29,472 nucleotides of DNA from a virus: positions 1-29,472 of the IMG/VR virus record IMGVR_UViG_3300028676_000250; one strand, given 5' to 3'. This document shows, in pieces, positions 21,888 to 29,472 of this stretch. The position numbers and the translations under genes are program-made. The notes beneath the pieces were generated by a model. The model was not told the DNA's origin. It did not search any database and saw nothing but the letters and a program-made list of their open reading frames with translations. Positions within the stretch are counted from its first letter, which is position 1. The number at the start of each line of letters is the position of its first letter.

Positions 21888-24800
21888 CGTTAGATCCTTT
21901 CACGCTTTTAAAAGTTATTGAATTACCTGTGTTTGTTGCTCCGTATGCAAATTGAATATCAAAAATTTTGTTTGTTGTCGTATCTATAGTAACAGAATCC
22001 CCTGAAACGGAATAGATATTCATACCATCTATCAAAACACTTAAATTTGCAATCATTGCTCCCGAAATTCCTTCAGAATTAACTGTAAAAGAATAATTAA
22101 TTTCAAAAGATTTATTTGTTATCGTTAATGGAATCAATAAAGAATTTGAATTTAACAATGTTGTCGAGCCCACTTTCAAAATTATATTGAAAGTTGCTGA
22201 GGAAATCGCGCTGATCTGTCCAAACATTTTTCCTGAGAAGGACTTTCCTGTTGTTAGCATTGGATTATCTAAATTCGTACTCGAAACTAAAGTAGTGTTT
22301 CCAAGAATAGTTCCACTTAAGATAGAATTTAAAGTTGCTGTATTTATTGTTATTGGTGTTGCCTGTACAAATGAGAATAAGTTGACAACATTTCCTCCTC
22401 TTGTTGGAGTTCCATTTGAAGATAGTAATTGAACTGCCTGACCATATCCGCTTAAATTTGCATTCCCGGCATCGCTTAACATTAAAGTACCACTTGTATC
22501 TTGCAAAGAATAATTTCGTGATGCCGTGTTTGAATTTGATAAAAATGAAGAAAATGTATTAGCAATATTCCTAAAGGCAATTTTGCCGTTTAAAAATGAT
22601 TTTACTCCTGATACTTCCTGATTTGTATTTGTAGTCATATCTCCCATCCATGGCACAACTACATTTCCAATAATATCTGCTTCAATTCCGTTTATAGTTC
22701 TAACTATATGTTGATTGTTTACTTTTGCACCTTGACCATCTTCAGTTCCTGCCTTGATGTCTAAAAGTCCAAACTCTGCGCCTATTCTCATATTGCCATA
22801 AGAATTCATGTTAATAAACGGCTTGGTTCCTTCCGTCATTTCCATAATAATGGATGCGGCAGATCCATTTACCCCCAATTGTAATGCTTCAAGACTATTA
22901 ATCGTTGCTCTTTTTTGTGTTTCAATTAAGAAGTTTGAATTTTCAGTGTTTATTATTTTTGTTGCTGACATTGTAGACAACATTTGAATAGCACCTTTCC
23001 CAAAATCACCTCCTGATAATGTAGTAGAACCACCTTGACCATCAATAGAAATTCCTCCAGCACCACCTTTTAAGGCTAATTTTGAATTATTTGCATTGAT
23101 TTCAAAAACATTATTTTGATTAATAAGTGCTGTTGAGATAGAACCTCCACCATTATATGATGTTATATTAATACGCTTCGCTCCAATATCTAGAGACCCA
23201 CTTGTATGAACCCCGATTCCTGTTTCTGACTCAGAGTCAGATTTTCTCATGTTAATTGTTGAATAAGTAGAATCATCTGACTCGCTATAACCAAGGTATA
23301 CTTCTTTCTGAACAATTCCTTCACTACCGTTTTCTAATGTCTTTTGTAGCGTTATATCTTCTCTCACTGCCAATGTCCCATTAAGAATCTCGTCAGGGAA
23401 ATAGAAAGTTGATTTAGTCCCCGTAAGGTTTTTTCTAAAATTTAAAATATTACCATCTCCGTTAGTGTCGGTATAATCTATATAACCTCCATCACCTGAG
23501 GTACATAAAGTAAAAAAATCAGGATTGTAAATGCCATCTTTTCCAAAAGACAGGGATATAGAATCAGATTTGATTTTAGATTCAAACCAGTCAGTTTGCA
23601 TTACTATAGAGTTACCCGTAGTATCAGTATTGCCTTCTCCAAGTACTTCCTCAAGTGTTTGATAAATCGCTCCGCCAACAATTATATCACCAGAACCTAC
23701 TATAGATTCTCCGTTAATAGTTTTAAAATCAGATTTTGAAGCGACATCTTTATCAGATAATATAACATTTCCATTTTCATCTAATGTCAATAAATTTTCA
23801 ACATCTTGACTGGCAATTCTTATAAGATTATATGAGGCGCTATTGCTAATATATACTACTCCTGAATTGGTTACTGCCATATATCTCGGAGAATTTCCTG
23901 CAGTGCCAAAAAGGCTAACTGCTCCTGTTGGAGAAATTTTGTAAACTAAACCATTATCATAATCATTATTATGGACGTATAGATAACCATTTTCTGCAAT
24001 ATAAGGTTCGAATGATTTATAGGCTAATGAAGCAAAAACATTGGTAATAATTCCAAGATTGCTTAATGAATAAATATTTTTATCATCATCATCATACGCT
24101 GTAATATATAGTGATCCATCAGGTTTTACGCATGCAGTTCCGATTTCAAAACTTAAAGTTGCAAAATTCTTTACTGTGCCATTTGGATCTAATTTATAAA
24201 TTAAATTACGGGTCTGATAATCATAAAAATAGCCATTTGATTCCAAATCAAATCCTAAAAGGCTTATTGATAAATTGCCGGTATAATATTCAATAGTATT
24301 TGATGTAACAGTGTTTACCCTTAGTATTTTTTGCGAGACATGTTCCTGAAGGTATATATTATTGTTTTTATCAATTCCCATATGATAATAACTCAAAATA
24401 GAAGATCTTAACACAGATAAAATACCAGTGTTATCAAATTTCACTAAAATATACTTTGAAACACCATCAAAATATTCCAGGAATAAATCTCCATTATTTG
24501 GACTTACTATTATTGACCCTTGTATCAAGCATCCTACCGGAAATGAATAATAATCAATAATAGTTTTATCCAAGTTTACTTTTTTAACGATATTTCCATA
24601 AGGAAAATAAGCTGTTCCATCAATCCCGGCAGTTGGAATAACATCCTGGGTAAAGATTATTTCACTAACTGTTTTTGATTCGTTTTTTAATTTATTGAAC
24701 CTTAAACCGCTTTTTCCTTCAACCTGGCTATCAATTTCTGTAACAGAATTAATAGTTATTTTATTTCCTGTATCTGTAATATTTGACTGTACTAAATTTA

Positions 24801-25032
24801 AATTACCTTTTGAGTCGCGGTCTATTTTGGTAAGTCTGTTTGTATCTCCATTAATAGTAGGTATTTGAGGAATAACTTCTGAAAGCAATTCTTCAATACC
24901 CTCAACATCTTTCACAGGCACTTTTTCGTACTTGTGTCTAAATGAATCCCATGTATCCCAAAACTGGGCTTGTGTAGGTTTTAAACTTGTTCTAAACCAT
25001 TGTTTTATGGTATTTAATGTTTGTATTGCCAT
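21877..25032 (-). CDS. Long tail fibre with adaptor, beta-propeller and shaft
   Basis: 1051-aa protein. Residues 1-50 form the adaptor module shared with the 131-aa protein. After the DSQVEGKSGLRFNKL motif (about 101-115), residues 120-410 carry blade repeats (N-N-I-Y-L-Q-E, G-S-L-Y-I-T-A-Y-D, G-Y-L-Y-V-H-N-N, G-V-V-Y-I-S-N-S), consistent with a beta-propeller of NHL/SMP-30-like type. Residues about 430-880 are a long shaft with repeated short beta motifs (M-R-K-S-D-S-E-S-E, I-N-I-T-S-Y-N-G-G). The C-terminal 170 residues form a separate domain (T-L-N-S-I-L-S-G-T-I-L-G-N-T-T-L). The likely role is host recognition. It is the first gene of the element-7 transcript, with a leader of about 255 nt. 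Confidence 0.82.
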   Translation of the reverse strand: MAIQTLNTIKQWFRTSLKPTQAQFWDTWDSFRHKYEKVPVKDVEGIEELLSEVIPQIPTINGDTNRLTKIDRDSKGNLNLVQSNITDTGNKITINSVTEIDSQVEGKSGLRFNKLKNESKTVSEIIFTQDVIPTAGIDGTAYFPYGNIVKKVNLDKTIIDYYSFPVGCLIQGSIIVSPNNGDLFLEYFDGVSKYILVKFDNTGILSVLRSSILSYYHMGIDKNNNIYLQEHVSQKILRVNTVTSNTIEYYTGNLSISLLGFDLESNGYFYDYQTRNLIYKLDPNGTVKNFATLSFEIGTACVKPDGSLYITAYDDDDKNIYSLSNLGIITNVFASLAYKSFEPYIAENGYLYVHNNDYDNGLVYKISPTGAVSLFGTAGNSPRYMAVTNSGVVYISNSASYNLIRIASQDVENLLTLDENGNVILSDKDVASKSDFKTINGESIVGSGDIIVGGAIYQTLEEVLGEGNTDTTGNSIVMQTDWFESKIKSDSISLSFGKDGIYNPDFFTLCTSGDGGYIDYTDTNGDGNILNFRKNLTGTKSTFYFPDEILNGTLAVREDITLQKTLENGSEGIVQKEVYLGYSESDDSTYSTINMRKSDSESETGIGVHTSGSLDIGAKRINITSYNGGGSISTALINQNNVFEINANNSKLALKGGAGGISIDGQGGSTTLSGGDFGKGAIQMLSTMSATKIINTENSNFLIETQKRATINSLEALQLGVNGSAASIIMEMTEGTKPFINMNSYGNMRIGAEFGLLDIKAGTEDGQGAKVNNQHIVRTINGIEADIIGNVVVPWMGDMTTNTNQEVSGVKSFLNGKIAFRNIANTFSSFLSNSNTASRNYSLQDTSGTLMLSDAGNANLSGYGQAVQLLSSNGTPTRGGNVVNLFSFVQATPITINTATLNSILSGTILGNTTLVSSTNLDNPMLTTGKSFSGKMFGQISAISSATFNIILKVGSTTLLNSNSLLIPLTITNKSFEINYSFTVNSEGISGAMIANLSVLIDGMNIYSVSGDSVTIDTTTNKIFDIQFAYGATNTGNSITFKSVKGSNDVN
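24898..25032 (-). repeat. Fibre-adaptor repeat, copy 2
   Basis: This is the N-terminal coding segment of the 1051-aa fibre, homologous to 20037-20171, including the identical 37-bp run at 24989-25025. The proteins share W-F-R-T-x-L-K-P-T-Q-x-Q-F-W-D-T-W-D-S-F-R-H-K. Confidence 0.85.
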
Positions 25033-25294
25033 ATTTTCTGCTTTTAAATTGTGTAATTAAATTATTGAGTTGATGAATTTCTAAATTGGAATTTTTCTGT
25101 GAATGATGAATTCAGAAAGTAAAAAATATTCTTGTCCGGAATTTTAGGCATTTTCCTTATAACCGCTGCTAATAAATAATCCATAATGGTTATTGTTTTT
25201 ATTTGATTAATATGTAATGTGGTGATTGCTTTTCAGAAAATAACAGAAGGATTTTACAAATTAAGATTGCATAAAAGTTAATTTTTTGAGAGTG

Positions 25295-25359
25295 TAAAAG
25301 TAGAACAGAAGAATAGAAAAAGAACTAGAAAAAACCTTGTGAATTCAGTAGTTTCAGTA
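25295..25359 (-). promoter_or_regulatory. Regulon element 7, fibre block 1
   Basis: Box CAGTAGTTTCAGTA (25346-25359) lies 43 bp from TAAAAGTA (25295-25302), minus-strand TACTTTTA. It faces the 1051-aa fibre gene and forms the left half of a divergent arrangement with element 8. Confidence 0.8.
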
Positions 25360-25387
25360 GAAACAGAACTTGCTGAAACTACTGAAT
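25343..25387. repeat. 15-bp inverted repeat formed by two opposed regulon boxes
   Basis: ATTCAGTAGTTTCAG (25343-25357) pairs perfectly with CTGAAACTACTGAAT (25373-25387). The two arms are the boxes of elements 7 and 8, so this is a divergent control region. An extended minus- or plus-strand reading frame through it is not expected to be translated. Confidence 0.85.
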
Positions 25388-25434
25388 ACAAGAGGTTTGA
25401 AATTTTAAAATCACAAAGCTGGATACTACTTTTA
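25371..25434 (+). promoter_or_regulatory. Regulon element 8, 1338-aa protein gene
   Basis: Plus-strand box TGCTGAAACTACTG (25371-25384) lies exactly 42 bp upstream of TACTTTTA (25427-25434). This is the only plus-strand copy. Its likely start point is just upstream of the ATG at 25456, giving a very short leader, as in element 4. Confidence 0.85.
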
Positions 25435-25455
25435 CACCCAGAAAAACAACTAGCG

Positions 25456-28400
25456 ATGAGTAAAAATGTAATTCATAATTTCAATCTTTCAATAAAAAAT
25501 AGTACTGATATAAAAAGCTCCGAAGATTTAACCAAGGCTATCATAAAAGAGTTGGCCAAAGTTTCAAAAGAAATGAACCAGCAAAAAGATATTGTACAGG
25601 AATGGCAGGAGCAAAAAAATCAAAATGCAACTGCTATTTTAAACAATTCTAGTGCCTCAACCGAAGGAGGCGCCAACGATACCAATGTTGAAACAATCAA
25701 AAAAACAACAATGTCGATTAGCAATACTCCTTTGGTTTCTGGGGAAACAAAATCAATTCCAAGCACTCTATTCGGAGGAGGCGTTGCTGATACCACCGGC
25801 AGAACAACAATAAGTTCTGCTACATCAGACAACACTACTCCTCCGACAGCAGGAGCAGAAAACAGCTCTCTAAACTTTAGCAATGGCATAACGACTCAAG
25901 CTTATGCGAATGTTGCAGCACAACAAACTCTTACAGTACCAGAAAGCCTTCAAACAAATGGTAATGAGCTGTCTGTAGAAGTAATTAAAGCTGAGGTTAA
26001 AAAGAAATTAGATGCTGCTATTTCAGCGAATGAAACTTCAGCAATAGAGTATTGGAGAAATATTTCTAAAGCTTTTAATGAAGGTGCCACTGCTCAGGAT
26101 TTTGATGGTAAACCAAATGATATGCTGTTTACCCAATTGTATGCTATGTTAAAACAGTCAAATCAGGCAATAGAAAATCAAATTTTTAATTGGGATATCG
26201 TTCGTGAAAAAATGATTGAGTCAATTGATAATAATATACTTAAAGGAAAAATTTCTATTGACAGTAAGGTACGTTGGAAACTAATCCAAAAACAATTAAA
26301 AGATGATACAATCAATGTCGCAAATCTATTTGAACGATACAACGAGTTATTTTTATTATTGAAAGAAGTTGAAGGGCTACATTCGTTACCAAACACTCTT
26401 ACAATAACCACCAAAACCAAAATTTATCCTAATTTAAGTGCTGATAGGGTTTATGCTGATATTGGAAAAGAAAATGTTTATGTTTTCTTAAAAGAAATAA
26501 ATAACAAGGAAATTACGGGAAGTGCTGTAAATAAAGGAGCTGTTAAAATTAAAAATACTGGCGCCACTAAATTTATCGTTGGAGAAAGCCTAGATTTTAT
26601 TCTTGATGAGGTTTTAGTAAACGACATTAAGTTTGAAAAGAAAGATATCAATTGGATTGTTTATAATAGCCAAAAGAAAAATGACAAAGGAATTATTTTT
26701 ATAAACGAAGGAATTTCCTTTAGTTATAATTTTGATGCCCCAGGAAAATACAAGGTCGAAGCTTATGGTGGAAATCCTGGATCAAATAGTAAGAATAAGA
26801 AAAATGTAAAATTAGCGGCTTTTGTAGAAGTAGAAATAATCGCTCAGGAAATTACAATCGTACCTCCGGCAACTATTAAAACCACTTTTATAAGACCTTC
26901 TACAGAAGAACAGTTGTTTAAAGTAGGATTAAAAAATCCTGAAGTAAAAACATTAAATCCGTTAAAACTTTATTATCAGATTGCTTATACAAATGCAGAT
27001 AAAGTAACTACAATTTCAGACGAACAAGAAATGGATTCAACAGGTATTGTTAAGCTTGCTATGCCAAATTTAGGTGAATACAGTATTAAAGTTGTTAGTA
27101 AAGATCAATATACTTTGAATCAAAAATACAGTATTAATACAATCAAAAACTTTATTAATAACATCGAGATAATAAAGAACAAGGCCGAAAAAGATATCTA
27201 TTTATGGAGTAAATCAAATCAGGATGTTCATTTTAAAGCTCAAAGCTTTAAAATGGAGCCAGCTACACCACAGGAAAAACAAAATATAAAATGGCTTGTT
27301 TATGATAAAAACGGTCAAATATACGTTCCAGATGGTTTGCCGTTGAAATTAGAAAATAACGAGGCAGGAAAGCAATATCTAGTTAAAGGAGAATCTTTTA
27401 CCTTTCCAATTCCTAAAAAAGAAGGTGAATTTACAATTGAATCCTATAGTAATGTTAAAGAGGGGTTTAAATCAAAATCAAGTAAAAAAATATTTGTAAA
27501 ACATCCGCAAGTAACCGAAGCTTACTGGACTTATAATGACGGAAACAAAAAGAAAACATCTGGTTTTGCCGGAGAAATCAATCATATCAAAGCAAGTATT
27601 CCGGGATATGTGAATCAGCCGGTCAGAATTAAATTCTATTTAAACGATAGCAAAGACGTTAATTATTATAATGATACTAAAACCAATGACAATGGTGAAA
27701 TAGATAAAGTCTTAAAATTTGATGCCAATTTGCAGAAACATTTTGGAATTAAAAATGGAAAAACTGCCAAAATTAGATTTGAGCTGGAAGGAATACAAAA
27801 CGGAAATGTGCCTTATTTATTTAAAGAAAATACCAACGCTTATAAAGAAACTTTATTAAATGTTACAACGAGTGCAAAAATAACCGATGCTTATTTCATG
27901 TATGACGGTAATCGTGTAAATCCATTTACTCAAGTTCCTTATGGAGCAAAAGTAACAGGAATAGTTAAGACTTTAAATATGGTTGGAAAAGTTGTGAATT
28001 TGAAAATCTACAAAGATATTCATCGTCCAAAACATACCGCCAAAGCTATTGTAGACAATGAGGGAATTGCTGTCATTAATTTTACATTGAACAAAAATTG
28101 GAAGGAAATAAATGCACTATCAGGATTAATGGATACATTTTATATTGGAATTAAAGGTGTCGAATCTAAAATTTCTTTACAGAATGGGATGAATGCGGTT
28201 TCTGTGAGTGGTATAAAGCCAGCTGAAAAGAATAATTCTAAAATAGATAATACTGGCTTAGGCATGATTTGGGGAGGAAAAGTAAGTATTAAATTTAGAC
28301 AAAAAGTTGTTACAATTTGTAAAGATCTTTGGGGAGAAGATAGAAAGTATGAAATGGCAAATGCTTTAATGATTGCTATGTCTGTCGAAACTGCCGAAAC

Positions 28401-29472
28401 ATTTAGTAGCTCACTAATAAAATTAACCAAAAATGGATATGTTGCTATTTCTAAAGAAGAACATAGAGATAATCCGGATTTAGTAAAAGGAAATGCTATT
28501 GGTTTAGCTCAATTTACATTTAAAGCAATACGATCACTTATTTTAAATGAAAGAGGAATTCCAGAAAACGAAAAAACGATTACAACTATTACGCTAAAAG
28601 AAATTAATGATTATAAACAAAAATTAGCATTATTATCTCCCGAAGATCAGTTAGATTATGTTAAAGCATATTTTATGCTATTCAATAACTATAAAAAGGT
28701 TACGAGACCAGAAGATGTTTATATGATTATATTTGCGCCAAGTGCTACAGGAAAAGGAGATAATGTCAATATCTATAAAAAGTTTTTAATAGAAGAAGAT
28801 AAAAATAAAGGAAAAGTAAATCCGAATTATAGAGATAATGCTGCAATGGATATTAAAAATGACGGATTTAACAAAGGAAATAATGATAGTATAATTCAAT
28901 CCGGAGAATTGTTGGCCAGATATAGAGAAATGGAAAACAAAGGACTAAGATATGCTATTGATATCAATGAAGGTAGAAAACTTAATCAAGTTCTGGCAGA
29001 AAAAATAATAAAGGGAGGAAGAGTAACTTTTGGAGATTCTCATGTTTCAAATAAAATGGATAAGGCAATGGCTCAGGATAATATAACTGATACATCTCTT
29101 GGTAAGAATGCAAAAAGAAGTAATTATAAAAGGGCACCAGGTGGTGAGATAGAAATTTTATCTGAATTACTATATATTATGTATCAATTAAGTAAAGATT
29201 ATAGATTTAAAGTATCTGAAATTAGTGGAGCAGATCATTCTAGAAATAGTAGACATTATTTTGGGAAAGCGTTTGATGTTTCTGAGATAAATGGATTAGA
29301 TATAGGTCAAGGAATTGGAGATGAAGCAGTGGCAAATCCTAAAGTCTCAGATAAATTAATAGAAGAATTTAGATTAAAAGCATTAAGTTATGGAGCATTG
29401 TTAGTCTGGAATAAACTTAATGACAAAGTTAAAAAAGAACATCATAATCATTTTCATGTTGAAGTGAAATAG
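25456..29472 (+). CDS. 1338-aa Ig-like, dual peptidoglycan-hydrolase-like protein
   Basis: Starts at the ATG at 25456 (MSKNVIHNFNLSIKN). The frame is open back to a GTG at 25339, but that part contains boxes 7 and 8 and the -7 element. No signal peptide. Residues 1-180 are helical, then Ser/Thr/Gly-rich low complexity; 180-310 helical; about 310-930 are beta-rich, Ig-like modules (repeated V-T-E-A-Y-W-T-Y, A-K-I-T-D-A-Y-F-M-Y-D-G and G-x-I-x-x-x-K-I-F-x). Residues about 940-1095 resemble a lysozyme/transglycosylase domain (M-S-V-E-T-A-E at 975-981, G-N-A-I-G-L-A-Q-F). The end is an M15-type peptidase domain: SRHYFGKAFD (H1267, D1274) and H-N-H-F-H-V (H1332). It could be a tail-associated wall-degrading effector or a large tip protein. 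Opposite in strand to the rest but in the same regulon. The stop codon is the last codon of the window. Confidence 0.75.
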   Translation: MSKNVIHNFNLSIKNSTDIKSSEDLTKAIIKELAKVSKEMNQQKDIVQEWQEQKNQNATAILNNSSASTEGGANDTNVETIKKTTMSISNTPLVSGETKSIPSTLFGGGVADTTGRTTISSATSDNTTPPTAGAENSSLNFSNGITTQAYANVAAQQTLTVPESLQTNGNELSVEVIKAEVKKKLDAAISANETSAIEYWRNISKAFNEGATAQDFDGKPNDMLFTQLYAMLKQSNQAIENQIFNWDIVREKMIESIDNNILKGKISIDSKVRWKLIQKQLKDDTINVANLFERYNELFLLLKEVEGLHSLPNTLTITTKTKIYPNLSADRVYADIGKENVYVFLKEINNKEITGSAVNKGAVKIKNTGATKFIVGESLDFILDEVLVNDIKFEKKDINWIVYNSQKKNDKGIIFINEGISFSYNFDAPGKYKVEAYGGNPGSNSKNKKNVKLAAFVEVEIIAQEITIVPPATIKTTFIRPSTEEQLFKVGLKNPEVKTLNPLKLYYQIAYTNADKVTTISDEQEMDSTGIVKLAMPNLGEYSIKVVSKDQYTLNQKYSINTIKNFINNIEIIKNKAEKDIYLWSKSNQDVHFKAQSFKMEPATPQEKQNIKWLVYDKNGQIYVPDGLPLKLENNEAGKQYLVKGESFTFPIPKKEGEFTIESYSNVKEGFKSKSSKKIFVKHPQVTEAYWTYNDGNKKKTSGFAGEINHIKASIPGYVNQPVRIKFYLNDSKDVNYYNDTKTNDNGEIDKVLKFDANLQKHFGIKNGKTAKIRFELEGIQNGNVPYLFKENTNAYKETLLNVTTSAKITDAYFMYDGNRVNPFTQVPYGAKVTGIVKTLNMVGKVVNLKIYKDIHRPKHTAKAIVDNEGIAVINFTLNKNWKEINALSGLMDTFYIGIKGVESKISLQNGMNAVSVSGIKPAEKNNSKIDNTGLGMIWGGKVSIKFRQKVVTICKDLWGEDRKYEMANALMIAMSVETAETFSSSLIKLTKNGYVAISKEEHRDNPDLVKGNAIGLAQFTFKAIRSLILNERGIPENEKTITTITLKEINDYKQKLALLSPEDQLDYVKAYFMLFNNYKKVTRPEDVYMIIFAPSATGKGDNVNIYKKFLIEEDKNKGKVNPNYRDNAAMDIKNDGFNKGNNDSIIQSGELLARYREMENKGLRYAIDINEGRKLNQVLAEKIIKGGRVTFGDSHVSNKMDKAMAQDNITDTSLGKNAKRSNYKRAPGGEIEILSELLYIMYQLSKDYRFKVSEISGADHSRNSRHYFGKAFDVSEINGLDIGQGIGDEAVANPKVSDKLIEEFRLKALSYGALLVWNKLNDKVKKEHHNHFHVEVK

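Noticed and set aside
1-29472. CRISPR array, tRNA genes, insertion sequences or attachment sites
   Set aside because: No regular spacer-repeat series, cloverleaf-like gene, transposase frame or obvious flanking direct repeats were found by reading; the recurrent box is explained as a promoter element.

Overview
The window is AT-rich and reads like a Flavobacterium or close relative (phylum Bacteroidota). Codon use is A/T-biased, Shine-Dalgarno signals are weak, the promoter -7 elements fit the Bacteroidota form TAnnTTTG, and the proteins resemble the tail gene set of Bacteroidota phages. No tRNA, rRNA, CRISPR array, transposase or integrase was seen.

Almost all of it is one locus for a contractile, phage-tail-like particle with its fibres, lysis genes and regulators. 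Reading the minus strand from high to low coordinates: fibre block 1 (25032-20587: a 1051-aa fibre with a beta-propeller, a LamG-like protein, a two-helix membrane protein); fibre block 2 (20171-17707: a 131-aa fibre-adaptor paralogue and a 614-aa fibre), followed by the decayed 3' end of an older fibre gene; baseplate hub block (17060-13363: small protein, chaperone-like protein, DUF6046-like protein, gpD-like hub, gpV-like spike, small tail-tip protein); a plus-strand S24/LexA-like repressor (12454-13254); tail shaft block (12169-7416: terminator-like protein, a 59-aa HTH protein, sheath, tube, chaperone-like protein, lysozyme-like protein) and a small membrane protein; lysis block (6512-5217: M15 endolysin, lipoprotein, helical protein); baseplate and fibre block (5005-1: gp25, LysM/gp53-like, baseplate J, tail protein I, collar/FN3 fibre, holin). 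On the plus strand, 25456-29472 encodes a 1338-aa protein with Ig-like modules and two C-terminal peptidoglycan-hydrolase-like domains.

No terminase, portal, capsid or recognisable tape-measure gene is in the window. Together with the lysis genes and several fibre genes, this suggests a tailocin (headless bactericidal tail) or a related contractile injection system rather than a complete prophage, although head genes could lie outside the window.

The most striking signal is regulatory. A 14-bp direct-repeat box, TACTG-AAAC-TACTG (CAGTAGTTTCAGTA on the plus strand), occurs eight times. Each copy lies 42 or 43 bp upstream of a Bacteroidota -7 octamer (TAnnTTTA or TAnnTTTG) and heads a transcription unit: seven on the minus strand and one on the plus strand. 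This makes the locus look like one regulon under a dedicated activator. A candidate is the 59-aa HTH protein at 11295-11474. Its likely promoter carries the box and also overlaps repeats of TACAACATAT, which recur next to the S24 repressor gene. The inferred circuit is: damage-responsive repressor, then small activator, then coordinated expression of tail, fibre and lysis genes.
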